Origin: Chlorobium sp. | GTDB taxonomy: Bacteria > Bacteroidota > Chlorobiia > Chlorobiales > Chlorobiaceae | NCBI GenBank assembly: GCA_026193435.1 | Contig: JAPHUN010000013.1 | Location: 1-8,366 of the forward strand | Direction: 5' to 3' | DNA length: 8,366 bases | Shown here: in pieces, positions 1 through 7,040 of the stretch | How the letters are laid out: the number at the start of each line of letters is the position of its first letter | Numbering within the stretch: position 1 is the first letter of the stretch | Notes under the pieces: generated by a model | Databases searched by the model: none | What the model was told of the DNA's origin: nothing | What the model saw: the letters and a program-made list of their open reading frames with translations, nothing else | Translations under genes and position numbers: made by a program

Positions 1-202
1 GGAGCTGCTTCTGCTCGACGAGCCCACCTCAGGTTTGGATGACCAGGTGACCGAAACACTACTCGACTTTCTGGACAGTTTCAGCGGCACCATGCTTGTC
101 TCTTCACACGACACGGAGTTTCTCGACCGGGTATGCCACAGCCGCTACAGCCTCTCGAACAACCGGCTGGACCCAGTGCCTTTCAGTCATTCCCGTGCCT
201 GA
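1..202 (+). CDS. ABC transporter ATP-binding protein, C-terminal fragment (5' end outside window)
   Basis: The reading frame is open from base 2 to a TGA at 200-202, giving the last 66 residues of an ABC-type ATPase. The fragment opens with the Walker B strand and catalytic Glu (LLLLDEP, residues 2-8), followed by the D-loop (SGLD, 10-13) and the H-loop His (SSHD, His36). These are the ATP-hydrolysis elements of an ABC nucleotide-binding domain. The Walker A and signature motifs lie to the left of the window. Only about 30 residues follow the H-loop, so the protein ends right after the ATPase fold with no extra C-terminal domain. The DEPTSGLD and SSHD wording resembles single-domain importer or ECF/CbiO-type ATPases more than ABC-F proteins (which usually read DEPTNHLD), but the substrate cannot be assigned. 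The gene converges on the GNAT-like gene that ends at 260. Confidence 0.85.
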   Translation, partial: ELLLLDEPTSGLDDQVTETLLDFLDSFSGTMLVSSHDTEFLDRVCHSRYSLSNNRLDPVPFSHSRA

Positions 203-243
203 CCCGTGAAATCTGAGCATCTATTTCACAGGTCTTACACGGG
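203..243. terminator. Possible hairpin between convergent genes
   Basis: The 57-nt gap between two convergent stop codons holds a 7-bp inverted repeat, GTGAAAT (206-212) with ATTTCAC (223-229), loop 10 nt. An outer pair, CCCGTG (203-208) with CACGGG (238-243), overlaps the first arm, so the two pairings compete. There is no clear T-run on either strand, so this is at best a non-canonical terminator. It could also be chance. Confidence 0.25.
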
Positions 244-259
244 AATCCACTCTCTACGT

Positions 260-1393
260 TCAGATTTCCTTTTCGTATATGACGTATTCCTTGTAGGGTA
301 TTCCCCCTATCACTTTCGCGAGCTTGCTCATGGCTTCGTTGGATTTAAGCACCCAGCTCATTTCGCTTGAGTAGAGACCGTGCTTGCCTCCATATTCAGA
401 AATATGGGCGTTCAGAATACTGTCGATGCCTTTGTTGCGGTATTCCGGCAGAACGCCCATGGTTATAGTTCTGAAGGCGGAAATATTTCTACCATACCAA
501 AGATACTTCACCAGTCCCCAGGGAGTGAACGGATTACCGTTAACGTGCTTCAGTGCGATGTTCATATCGGGGAGGGTCAATGAAAAACCTATAGGCTCGC
601 CCTCTTTATCCTCAACAAAGTAAATAAAGTGTTCTTTTGCGACAGGCTTCATGCTTTTAGCCATAAAATCGAACTCTCTGTCGGTAAACGGCACGAACCC
701 CCAGTTCTTTTCCCACGCCTTGTTGTAGATATCCCTTATCTTTTCCACTTCATTATCAAAATCCTTCATATTGATCGTCCTGATCGTAAGCTGTTCCCTT
801 TTCAGGACATGCCTGGCAATCCTGCTGAGACGTTTGATATCGATCTTGTCCTGATCAATATACCATGCAAGAAGCTCCTGACCGACATGGTGTCCGGCGT
901 TGAGCGCAAGGTTATTGTAGTATGGAGGATTATAAAGCATTAAGAACACCGGTGGACTGTCATAGCCTTTCACGAGCATCCCGCACTGGTCGTTCATGGA
1001 GGGACTGACCGGTCCCCTCATGGTGTCGAGACCTTTTGCCTTCAGCCACTGTGAAGCGGCATCGAACAGAGCGTTGGCCACCTGCTGATCATTAGTGCAC
1101 TCAAAAAATCCCCAGAAGCCTACCTTGTCACCGTGAATCTGGTTATGTCTTCTGTTTTCAATCGAGGCGATAGTCCCTGCCATCCGCCCGTTTTTCCAGG
1201 CGGTAAACAAAGCGATATCAGCGTGATCATAGAGCGGATAACGCTCTTTATCGAGCGTTTTCATATAATCTGCAATCACAGGAGGAACCCAATACTTGTT
1301 CAGTTCGGGCTCATTCCTGTAAACCGTCCACGCAAACTTAATAAACCGTCTGGTTTCTTTTTTGCCTTGAACTCGCCTGATTTCAACAGACAT
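260..1393 (-). CDS. Large GNAT-like N-acyltransferase (YghO-like family)
   Basis: This 377-residue protein resembles a family of large, conserved but poorly characterised GNAT-fold proteins typified by E. coli YghO. Recognisable blocks are an N-terminal segment with WVPP (35-38), GFWGFFE (92-98), RGPVSPSMND (126-135) and YNPPYY (154-159). A C-terminal acyl-CoA-binding motif GVLPEYRNKG (313-322) matches the R-x-x-G part of GNAT motif A, and SWVLKSNEAM (346-355) follows. The length fits two GNAT-like halves. No signal peptide or membrane segment is visible, so it is probably cytosolic. The ATG lies 20 nt after the DUF2892 stop, suggesting co-transcription; no strong Shine-Dalgarno is seen. The substrate is unknown. 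Bacterial ceramide synthase has been reported, from memory, to be a GNAT-like protein, but no sphingolipid gene is nearby, so I do not assign that role. Confidence 0.85.
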   Translation of the reverse strand: MSVEIRRVQGKKETRRFIKFAWTVYRNEPELNKYWVPPVIADYMKTLDKERYPLYDHADIALFTAWKNGRMAGTIASIENRRHNQIHGDKVGFWGFFECTNDQQVANALFDAASQWLKAKGLDTMRGPVSPSMNDQCGMLVKGYDSPPVFLMLYNPPYYNNLALNAGHHVGQELLAWYIDQDKIDIKRLSRIARHVLKREQLTIRTINMKDFDNEVEKIRDIYNKAWEKNWGFVPFTDREFDFMAKSMKPVAKEHFIYFVEDKEGEPIGFSLTLPDMNIALKHVNGNPFTPWGLVKYLWYGRNISAFRTITMGVLPEYRNKGIDSILNAHISEYGGKHGLYSSEMSWVLKSNEAMSKLAKVIGGIPYKEYVIYEKEI

Positions 1394-1413
1394 AGTGATC
1401 TGATATGGGGTTG

Positions 1414-1617
1414 CTATTTGAATGCCGTACCAGGCTCAACTCCGGCTGCCTTGAGTATTTTCGCGAGGGGACAAAATCCGGTAAAAGCCGCCTGAAAAAG
1501 GTTGAGTCCCACAAAAGCGGTAAACCACAACCAGTTCAGGCTTACATAATGAGCAAGCAGAAGACTTGCCAGCACAAAAAAACCGGCAAAAGCAAACACC
1601 ATTCGATCAATATTCAT
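1414..1617 (-). CDS. DUF2892 (YgaP-like) small inner-membrane protein
   Basis: This is a 67-residue protein with two hydrophobic segments, about residues 6-24 and 27-46, separated by a short loop (HYVSLN). A conserved FTGFCP stretch (45-50) is followed by a basic amphipathic tail ([13 protein letters not shown]). This is the pattern of the DUF2892/YgaP transmembrane domain, which occurs alone or fused to a rhodanese in YgaP. The protein is expected to sit in the cytoplasmic membrane, possibly as a dimer; its function is not established. The single Cys (49) is the family's typical cysteine position. An AAAGAGAA stretch about 8 nt upstream of the ATG is a plausible ribosome site. It lies 58 nt after the DAHP synthase stop and 20 nt before the GNAT-like start, so it may be the middle gene of a three-gene transcript. 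Confidence 0.85.
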   Translation of the reverse strand: MNIDRMVFAFAGFFVLASLLLAHYVSLNWLWFTAFVGLNLFQAAFTGFCPLAKILKAAGVEPGTAFK

Positions 1618-1640
1618 AACGTTATTCTCTTTACTGTATT

Positions 1641-1678
1641 AAAAATGAACAATACCTGTCTGAGCAACAAGTTGTTCA
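1641..1678 (-). terminator. Candidate weak terminator after the DAHP synthase gene
   Basis: On the minus strand TGAACAA (plus positions 1672-1678, including the DAHP synthase TGA) can pair with TTGTTCA (plus 1646-1652). Five T residues (plus 1641-1645) follow directly. The stem is 7 bp but A+T-rich, and the loop is 19 nt, so termination would be inefficient. It may partly uncouple the aro gene from the two downstream genes. Confidence 0.35.
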
Positions 1679-2743
1679 CACTTCCGCCCTGGACAGAAAA
1701 GGATGAAGTTTCATCGCTCCGTCTCGCAGCAGCGTGGAGGTCTCCTCCCATGAAATACAGGCATCTGTAATCGATACGCCATACTGCAATGATGACGGGT
1801 CAGTCGAAACAGACTGTTTCCCGCAAAGGAGATTACTTTCCAGCATTACACCGAGAATACTCGCGGTCCCTGTCACCCGCTGCTCGATGATACTGTTCCA
1901 TACTTTTGACTGACGTTCATAGTTTTTCCCTGAATTGGCATGGCTGCAGTCGACAAGAAGGTTTTTATCAAGCCCCTCTTTTTCAAGACGTCTTTCAGCA
2001 TCCGCGATATTTTCCGCGTCATAATTTGGGCGTCCTGATCCACCGCGAAGCACCATATGGCCAAACGGGTTACCGGTTGTTGTAATAACACTGCTGTGTC
2101 CGTCAGCATCGATCCCCAGGAAACTGTGCGAGTGCATCGCCGAACGTATCGCGTCAATGGCAGCCTGTACCCTCCCGTCGGTAGAATTTTTAAACCCGAC
2201 CGGCATCGAAAGGCCGCTGGCCATCTGACGATGCGTCTGAGATTCAATTGTCCTTGCTCCGATCGCAGCCCAGCTGACAAGATCGGCCACATATTGCGGC
2301 GTAAACGGATCGAGAAACTCGGTTGCGGCAGGCAGTCCAAGAGCGTTGATGTCAAGAAGCAGCTTGCGGGCATAATAGAGACCGTGCTCAATGTCAAACG
2401 TCCCGTCAAGGTGAGGGTCATTGATAAATCCTTTCCAGCCGATGGTCGTCCTCGGCTTTTCAAAATAGACCCGCATGATGATACAGAGATCATCCTTCAA
2501 TTCATCACGAAGCGCTTTCAACCGGCGAGCATATTCCATCGCCGCGTTGATGTCATGGATGGAACAGGGCCCGACAACAACAAGAAGCCTTGAATCACGA
2601 CCGGATAAAATATCCTCAACTTCCTGACGCCCCTGACACACTACATCGGCGACCTCTTGCGTTACCGGCAGTTTCTCCTTTAAAACGCGGGGAGCCGTCA
2701 ACCGCTCAATATTTGATACACGTATATCCTGTAACCGCTGCAT
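1676..2743 (-). CDS. aroG: 3-deoxy-7-phosphoheptulonate (DAHP) synthase, class I-alpha
   Basis: It catalyses the first step of the shikimate pathway: phosphoenolpyruvate plus erythrose 4-phosphate gives DAHP, leading to aromatic amino acids, quinones and folates. The protein has 355 residues from the ATG at 2743, close to E. coli AroG (350). Landmarks (ATG numbering) are VVGPCSIHD with Cys60, [11 protein letters not shown] (95-105), [10 protein letters not shown] (181-190), [11 protein letters not shown] (225-235), DCSHANSGK with His268, VMLESNL with Glu302 and SITDACI with Asp327. Cys60, His268, Glu302 and Asp327 match the four metal ligands of the family. The AroG-type N-terminal segment before the barrel, which helps form the feedback site, is present, so aromatic amino acid inhibition is plausible; which amino acid cannot be told. 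A TTG two codons upstream (2749) is an alternative start. The aroG/aroF/aroH choice is conventional. No clear promoter is visible upstream. Confidence 0.95.
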   Translation of the reverse strand: MQRLQDIRVSNIERLTAPRVLKEKLPVTQEVADVVCQGRQEVEDILSGRDSRLLVVVGPCSIHDINAAMEYARRLKALRDELKDDLCIIMRVYFEKPRTTIGWKGFINDPHLDGTFDIEHGLYYARKLLLDINALGLPAATEFLDPFTPQYVADLVSWAAIGARTIESQTHRQMASGLSMPVGFKNSTDGRVQAAIDAIRSAMHSHSFLGIDADGHSSVITTTGNPFGHMVLRGGSGRPNYDAENIADAERRLEKEGLDKNLLVDCSHANSGKNYERQSKVWNSIIEQRVTGTASILGVMLESNLLCGKQSVSTDPSSLQYGVSITDACISWEETSTLLRDGAMKLHPFLSRAEV

Positions 2744-2836
2744 GAGCAAATAAAATCAATCGTTGTCTTTGGATAGCAAAGAAGATATAAAAAGTCAGTA
2801 ATAATTAATCACCTGCAGGAACAATAAATTCCTAAC

Positions 2837-2868
2837 AAAAAAACCTGCCCATGAGAGCAGGTTTTTTA
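2837..2868. terminator. Bidirectional intrinsic terminator downstream of the ArsA-like gene
   Basis: There is a perfect inverted repeat of CCTGC (2844-2848) and GCAGG (2857-2861) around an 8-nt loop. It is flanked by seven A residues on the left (2837-2843) and six T residues on the right (2862-2867). On the minus strand the hairpin is followed by a run of T, placed 26 nt after the ArsA-like stop codon, so it should end that transcript. The symmetry means it would also work on the plus strand. It isolates the DAHP synthase gene, which must then have its own promoter within 2744-2836. Confidence 0.88.
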
Positions 2869-2893
2869 TTCCTCTATCGATTGGAACTACCTG

Positions 2894-4090
2894 CTATGCA
2901 TCCCCTTCCTTTGTAAAGTCCACAGTAAGCCATCCCTCATCGAAACTTGCACCACTGGACTCAAGTCCTGCGATAAAGATCGGCAGAGCGACAATCTTCT
3001 GATAATCACCGATTCTGATGGTCAAATCGTCACCCATCTTGAGAATCTTGGGTTCAACGCCCATATCTTCCATAAACGGCAGTCGGACTCTTACCTTATA
3101 ATGCCCTTCATGAACTTTCTGAATATCTATAGGATTCTCTGTGAAGAAAATATCCATCGGGTTTTTGTCCCCATAAACTTTTTCTCCTACCTGCCTCAAC
3201 ATGTCAAGACCGACGACTTCCTGCTCGAGCAAAGGCACCTGGCCGATCGGAATGGGCGCAAAAGCACCTTCTATCTGAGAAATGTAGTTCTGCTGAATGC
3301 TTCGCCACTTCTTGAAGTACGGATCTTCCGTATGATCAGGCATGACCCTGTTGATGGTAATGCTGTCCACGGTGATCCCGTAAAGGTTCAGATAGGTAAG
3401 CGCTCTCATGGACTCCTTGATAACCATCTTCTCAGGATTCATGACAAGGCGAACCGTTGTTTTCGAGCCGTCTGCAAGAAGGTCGATAATGCCTTCCGTT
3501 GAAGCGAAAAGGTTGTCGACTTTATCGTAGACCTCCTGAGGAGCGACCATCGCGTCCATCTTTTTCACCTTTTTGGAAAGCGGTCTGATAACCGGCTTGA
3601 CCATATATTTCTCAACATTCCTGATCAGCTTGATGAACCATCCGAATGTTTCAGGAAGAGAGAGGAGTCGCAGCGTTTCACCTGTAGGAGCACAGTCAAC
3701 GACAAGAAGATCATAGTCTTTCTGTTCTTCGTTGTACCTCTTGATATAGGAGAGTGAAAACAGTTCTTCCATACCGGGCAGAACACCCATCTCTTCAGCA
3801 TAGATACCTTCTACACCTCTCGACTCCATCAACTGAGCAAAGTGCTCACGAACAACATCCCAGTTCAGGTTGAGGTCGCCAAACACACTGACCTCCTGTC
3901 CCCAGAGATTATCAGCAACCTTGACCGGTGAAGGCCCAAGAGTTATGTCCAGTGAATCACCAAGACTGTGAGCCGGATCAGTTGACATAATCAACGTCTT
4001 GTAGCCCATTTCAGCGGCTTTCAATGCCGTTGCAGCGGCAACAGAGGTTTTACCAACGCCTCCCTTACCTGTAAAAATAATATTTCGCAT
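2894..4090 (-). CDS. ArsA/Get3-family ATPase with C-terminal HSP20-like domain
   Basis: This is a 398-residue P-loop ATPase of the ArsA/GET3 branch of the SIMIBI class. It begins directly with the deviant Walker A GKGGVGKT (8-15), including the signature Lys9 that reaches across the dimer. Switch I is [12 protein letters not shown] (36-47), switch II is [14 protein letters not shown] (130-143), and the base-recognition Asn is in INRV (246-249). Residues about 326-394 look like the small beta-rich ArsA HSP20-like domain seen on many bacterial homologues. It has one ATPase half, not the duplicated half of plasmid ArsA. Its only cysteine is Cys133 in switch II, so the three-cysteine arsenite site of E. 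coli ArsA is absent; annotation as an arsenite pump would be unsafe. It probably acts as a cytosolic ATP-dependent dimer in protein or metal handling, but the client is unknown. The gene appears to be a single transcription unit between 4199 and the terminator at 2837. Confidence 0.92.
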   Translation of the reverse strand: MRNIIFTGKGGVGKTSVAAATALKAAEMGYKTLIMSTDPAHSLGDSLDITLGPSPVKVADNLWGQEVSVFGDLNLNWDVVREHFAQLMESRGVEGIYAEEMGVLPGMEELFSLSYIKRYNEEQKDYDLLVVDCAPTGETLRLLSLPETFGWFIKLIRNVEKYMVKPVIRPLSKKVKKMDAMVAPQEVYDKVDNLFASTEGIIDLLADGSKTTVRLVMNPEKMVIKESMRALTYLNLYGITVDSITINRVMPDHTEDPYFKKWRSIQQNYISQIEGAFAPIPIGQVPLLEQEVVGLDMLRQVGEKVYGDKNPMDIFFTENPIDIQKVHEGHYKVRVRLPFMEDMGVEPKILKMGDDLTIRIGDYQKIVALPIFIAGLESSGASFDEGWLTVDFTKEGDA

Positions 4091-4198
4091 ACGTAATATT
4101 GGTTCTCATTTATTGGAAATTGAAAAGCCGTATCGCAAGCACAAACCGGGCTGACGTGAAGTTCTCTTTCCAGCACACCGTTTAATTGAAGGCTAAAG

Positions 4199-4226
4199 AT
4201 AATAAAATTATCCTTTTTCCATACAA
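4199..4226 (-). promoter_or_regulatory. Candidate sigma-70 promoter for the ArsA-like gene
   Basis: Read on the minus strand, TTGTAT (plus 4221-4226) and TATTAT (plus 4199-4204) are separated by 16 nt. The -10 matches consensus at 5 of 6 positions and the -35 at only 3 of 6. Transcription would begin near 4192, leaving a leader of about 100 nt before the ATG at 4090. The remainder of the 224-nt gap (4091-4314) shows no gene, RNA or strong repeat. This is consensus matching only. Confidence 0.3.
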
Positions 4227-4314
4227 ACAGAATCCATGGATCCCGCAATTAGGAGAAAAACCTTTTTTTCACCGGGAACAGCCTGTTTTCAGAGATACCC
4301 GAACCTGTCAAGGG

Positions 4315-6117
4315 TCAGTTTGTCAGGATTTTCAGCTTCTGGCCGGGATAGATCGTGCGCTTGCTGCCGAGGTTGTTCCATGAAGCCAGCTTGCCGATCG
4401 TGACGCCGTATTTTTTAGCGATCCGCCCAAGGCTTTCTCCGCGACGAACCTTGTGAATTTTCGTCGAAGGATACAGCCTGAGACGCTGTCCCGGATAGAT
4501 AGTGCGCTTGCTGCCGAGATTGTTCCATGAAACCAGATTACTGACACTGATACCGTACTTGTTCGAGATAAATCCAAGACTTTCACCACGCTTAACCTCG
4601 TGATTTGTCACCTTTGCAGAGTGAACCGATGATGGTGAGGAGGAGGAGGAAGATGATACACCGTAGACCTTGAGCTTCTGACCCGGATAGATCGTACGCT
4701 TTCTGCCAAGGCTGTTCCATGAAGCCAGATTGCTTGTCGTGACGCCGTATTTTTTAGCGATCAACCCAAGACTTTCTCCCCGGCTCACCTTATGATACGC
4801 CGGCGGAGCAGCTTTTGTTGCGCTGCGGGCAGGAGACGCCGGTGCGCCGAAAACCCTGAGTTTCTGGCCGGGATAGATCCTGAAGTCCTTCAGAGAATTC
4901 CATTGAATAAGCTGGCTGACATAACAGCGGTAGGAACGTGCTATGGAGGCGAGGGTCTCGCCACGCCTGACGACATGGGTATTCTGTTTTCCTGCTTCGG
5001 GTTCTTTCTTTGTTTCCCGAACTCTTTCCAGGAGAGCCACGCCGTCAAGCCCCTGCCTGCTCTTTTTGGCATAGATTTTTTTTTCATTCCTCGCGAACTT
5101 GTCGAGATATTTTTTGGGCAGCCTCAGATAGTAGGTATTCCGGGCATCCGCAGGCACAAGGTTCAGCTTGAACTGAGGATTGAGAAACTGAAGATCCTCA
5201 ACGGAAATCCCGATCATTTCACTGACCTGATCAAACGCGATCACGTCCGAAACTTTCACTGAACCGATATCGCGATAAGAATAAACAGGCTCCAGGGGCC
5301 GGATATTATGCTCTTGATAGTAGTTCATGATATAGGTAACCGCAATAAATGCCGGCACGTACCCTCTGGTTTCAGAAGGAAGGTTGGACCAGATCTTCCA
5401 GTAGTCCCTTGCCCCGCCCGAACGGCGAATAGCCTTGTTGACATTACCAGCTCCTGAGTTATAGGCGGCAAGCACCAGAAACCAGTCACCATATATATTA
5501 TAAAGGTCCCTCATGTGCCGGCATGCGGCGACGGTTGCTTGTTCCGGATCAAAACGATCCTCGACAAATGGAGAGGACTCGAGCCCGTACATCTTGCCGG
5601 TTCCGTAAATGAACTGCCAGAGACCTTTCGCATTGGCGCTTGATACGGCGGAAGGGTTGAGAGCGGATTCGACAATTGCAAGGTATTTCAGCTCAAGAGG
5701 AATACGGTACTGCCGCAGTTTCTCCTCGAACAGGGGAAAATACAACGCTGTAAGGCCCAGAATCTTCGCGGTGAGCCTCCGCTTATCCACCGAATACAGC
5801 CTGATAAAGCTTTTAACATGGCTGTTATAGACCAGTTTGAGCTGTGTCCTGCTGTTCAGCTGTGCTATTCGCTGCGAATAGGTTTGATCGTCGAACTGGG
5901 GAATAAATAGCGGAGGATAACCATTGACCCCGCCATCTTTCCACTCCTTGAAATGGCTGTCGCTGAAATATTCCGATGTCACGAGACGGTCAAGTATTTC
6001 AGCTACCTTCGTATCGTCCGGCTCTCTGTCATCGCGTGCAGCAAATCCACTGGAATATACCGCCGTCAACAAAACAAACAGGAGCAAAGGAACTCTATAA
6101 ACATGCGAAACTCTCAC
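4315..6117 (-). CDS. mltD: Membrane-bound lytic murein transglycosylase D-type (SLT plus four LysM)
   Basis: This 600-residue exported enzyme cleaves the beta-1,4 MurNAc-GlcNAc bond of peptidoglycan with 1,6-anhydro formation. A signal peptide (about 1-27, hydrophobic core [11 protein letters not shown] at 10-20) has no lipobox cysteine, unlike E. coli MltD, so a soluble periplasmic form released by signal peptidase I is likely. The SLT domain spans about 125-270, with catalytic Glu150 in [15 protein letters not shown] (165-170), AAYNSGAGN (217-225) and RGYVPAFIA (251-259). Four LysM modules, at about 380-423, 441-485, 505-548 and 554-597, bind glycan and are joined by Ala/Pro and Ser-rich linkers. 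The start is GTG at 6117, the only one placing the hydrophobic segment at the N-terminus. It lies 122 nt downstream of truA and could be co-transcribed or have its own weak promoter. No clear terminator follows the stop. Confidence 0.93.
   Translation of the reverse strand: MRVSHVYRVPLLLFVLLTAVYSSGFAARDDREPDDTKVAEILDRLVTSEYFSDSHFKEWKDGGVNGYPPLFIPQFDDQTYSQRIAQLNSRTQLKLVYNSHVKSFIRLYSVDKRRLTAKILGLTALYFPLFEEKLRQYRIPLELKYLAIVESALNPSAVSSANAKGLWQFIYGTGKMYGLESSPFVEDRFDPEQATVAACRHMRDLYNIYGDWFLVLAAYNSGAGNVNKAIRRSGGARDYWKIWSNLPSETRGYVPAFIAVTYIMNYYQEHNIRPLEPVYSYRDIGSVKVSDVIAFDQVSEMIGISVEDLQFLNPQFKLNLVPADARNTYYLRLPKKYLDKFARNEKKIYAKKSRQGLDGVALLERVRETKKEPEAGKQNTHVVRRGETLASIARSYRCYVSQLIQWNSLKDFRIYPGQKLRVFGAPASPARSATKAAPPAYHKVSRGESLGLIAKKYGVTTSNLASWNSLGRKRTIYPGQKLKVYGVSSSSSSSPSSVHSAKVTNHEVKRGESLGFISNKYGISVSNLVSWNNLGSKRTIYPGQRLRLYPSTKIHKVRRGESLGRIAKKYGVTIGKLASWNNLGSKRTIYPGQKLKILTN
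4329..4978 (-). repeat. Four degenerate LysM-encoding DNA repeats
   Basis: About 125-bp units recur at roughly 4329-4453, 4477-4602, 4671-4796 and 4856-4978. The first three stay alike at the DNA level: words such as TTGTTCCATGAA (or CTGTTCCATGAA) and GGATAGAT recur, and GACGCCGTATTTTTTAGCGATC is shared by the first and third units. The fourth, encoding the most N-terminal LysM, is clearly diverged. This suggests later duplication or gene conversion among the C-terminal three. Confidence 0.85.
4637..4652 (-). repeat. TCC-rich serine-codon run in LysM linker
   Basis: On the coding strand four TCC codons in a row lie inside a stretch of seven serine codons (residues 488-494), in the linker between the second and third LysM modules. 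Short triplet runs like this can change length by slippage without shifting the frame. Confidence 0.7.
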
Positions 6118-6239
6118 AAGCAGCGTCTCATTTGGGAAATTGACAAAAATCAGCTTCTACACACCTGTAACATGAAAAACATACATATCCATTCCCTGTA
6201 AAACAACCGGAGATACCTCGACTTTCCCCGACGTCCTTT

Positions 6240-6956
6240 CTAATAGAGCACCTTCCACAAAAAAAGACCGGCAGGATCTGCCGGGACAATGTTTTTCAGA
6301 GCGTTTCCTCTCCTGAGGTTTGCAGTAAGTTCACCCGGACCGGCTTCGAGCTGAGCCGAAACCAGAAAACGAACCATGGTCCTGAGAAACCTGTTGGCTG
6401 CGATCCTGAAAACGACCTTCTCGTCCTGACGCCCCCAGGACGCGCCAAAGACAGTACAGAAAGTGCTTCCATTCTGCGCGTCCTCCTTTGCATACGCTGA
6501 AAAATCATGCCTGCCGACAAGCTCTCCGGCGCAACGATTCAGTGTATCCACATCAAGCCTTCCCCCATAAACACCGGCATATCTCTTGCCTAACGCTGAC
6601 GGTTTTTCGAGAAAAAAGTAACGATACTCCCTGACAAGCGCGCTGTAACGAGCATGAAATGAATCAGGAACTTCCTGCATATCCCTGATACACACCGTTG
6701 AAGGCAGGAGAGCGTTGAGCGAATGAAGCAATCTGCCGGTTGACAAGGAAGATGCCGTCCTGAAATTCGCGACCTGCCCTCTTGCATGAACCCCCCGATC
6801 CGTTCTGCCCGCGGCAATCATCAGAACCTGTTCCTGAACAATCCTGCTCAATGTCGTTTCAAGAACACCCTGGACAGTCATCACCCCCTCAGACTGCTTC
6901 TGCCAGCCTGAAAAATCGGTACCGTCATACTCTATGGTCATAGAAATATTCCTCAT
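6240..6956 (-). CDS. truA: tRNA pseudouridine(38-40) synthase TruA
   Basis: It isomerises uridine to pseudouridine at positions 38, 39 and 40 of the anticodon stem-loop of many tRNAs, in the cytosol. The 238-residue protein is somewhat shorter than E. coli TruA (270). It starts with the family N-terminus IEYDGTDFSGWQ (8-19) and carries the catalytic motif AGRTDRGVHA (49-58) with nucleophile Asp53. FHARYSA (100-106) and EYRYFF (110-115) follow, then the late motif NRFLRTMVR (193-201), and it ends in the usual GLFLWKV strand. Nothing essential is missing. The ATG at 6956 gives MRNI, a common TruA start, but has no Shine-Dalgarno. An in-frame ATG at 6941 has AGGA 8 nt upstream (6950-6953) and could be used instead. 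It is divergent from the GH13-like gene and leads the minus-strand block. Confidence 0.96.
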   Translation of the reverse strand: MRNISMTIEYDGTDFSGWQKQSEGVMTVQGVLETTLSRIVQEQVLMIAAGRTDRGVHARGQVANFRTASSLSTGRLLHSLNALLPSTVCIRDMQEVPDSFHARYSALVREYRYFFLEKPSALGKRYAGVYGGRLDVDTLNRCAGELVGRHDFSAYAKEDAQNGSTFCTVFGASWGRQDEKVVFRIAANRFLRTMVRFLVSAQLEAGPGELTANLRRGNALKNIVPADPAGLFLWKVLY

Positions 6957-7040
6957 TGGGGACTAATTTAGCTTTATGTACATTATGTTACGTTACTGGT
7001 ACCTAAAAAGAGTGTTTCGCACAACGACAGAAATCCTTAC
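6957..7040. promoter_or_regulatory. Divergent intergenic region, presumed promoters of truA and the GH13-like gene
   Basis: This 84-nt gap separates two divergent starts and must hold, or lie near, promoters in both directions. On the minus strand CATAAT (plus 6982-6987) matches the -10 consensus at 5 of 6 positions, with a poor -35 (TTTTTA, plus 7004-7009) 16 nt away. A 9-nt palindrome ACATTATGT (6980-6988) overlaps it. I see no convincing plus-strand promoter. Confidence 0.25.

Noticed and set aside
260..1393. Assignment of the GNAT-like gene as a bacterial ceramide synthase
   Set aside because: The family resemblance is distant and from memory, and no serine palmitoyltransferase or other sphingolipid gene lies in the window.
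1873..2493. 206-codon minus-strand open frame in another phase of the DAHP synthase gene
   Set aside because: It overlaps the real frame on the same strand, and its Ser/Arg/Leu-rich composition is that of an off-phase translation.
2057..2593. 178-codon plus-strand open frame opposite the DAHP synthase gene
   Set aside because: It lies wholly antisense to a gene with complete catalytic motifs, and its translation (rich in Arg/Lys/Pro) has no recognisable domain.
2894..4090. Arsenic-resistance locus
   Set aside because: Only an ArsA-like gene is present, without the arsenite-binding cysteines and without arsB, arsR, arsC or arsD nearby.
4021..4248. 75-codon minus-strand open frame overlapping the ArsA-like start
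   Set aside because: It overlaps the P-loop coding region in another phase and shows no protein-like pattern or ribosome site.
4329..4978. CRISPR-like or intergenic tandem repeat array
   Set aside because: The repeats are inside one open frame and encode LysM modules with the family consensus; there are no spacers.
4792..5262. 156-codon plus-strand open frame opposite the transglycosylase gene
   Set aside because: Antisense shadow of the LysM/SLT coding sequence, with no domain.
6118..6239. Promoter for the transglycosylase (minus-strand TTGTTT, 17 nt, TATGTT at plus 6178-6206)
   Set aside because: Only 3 of 6 and 4 of 6 consensus matches, which is expected by chance in an A+T-rich gap.
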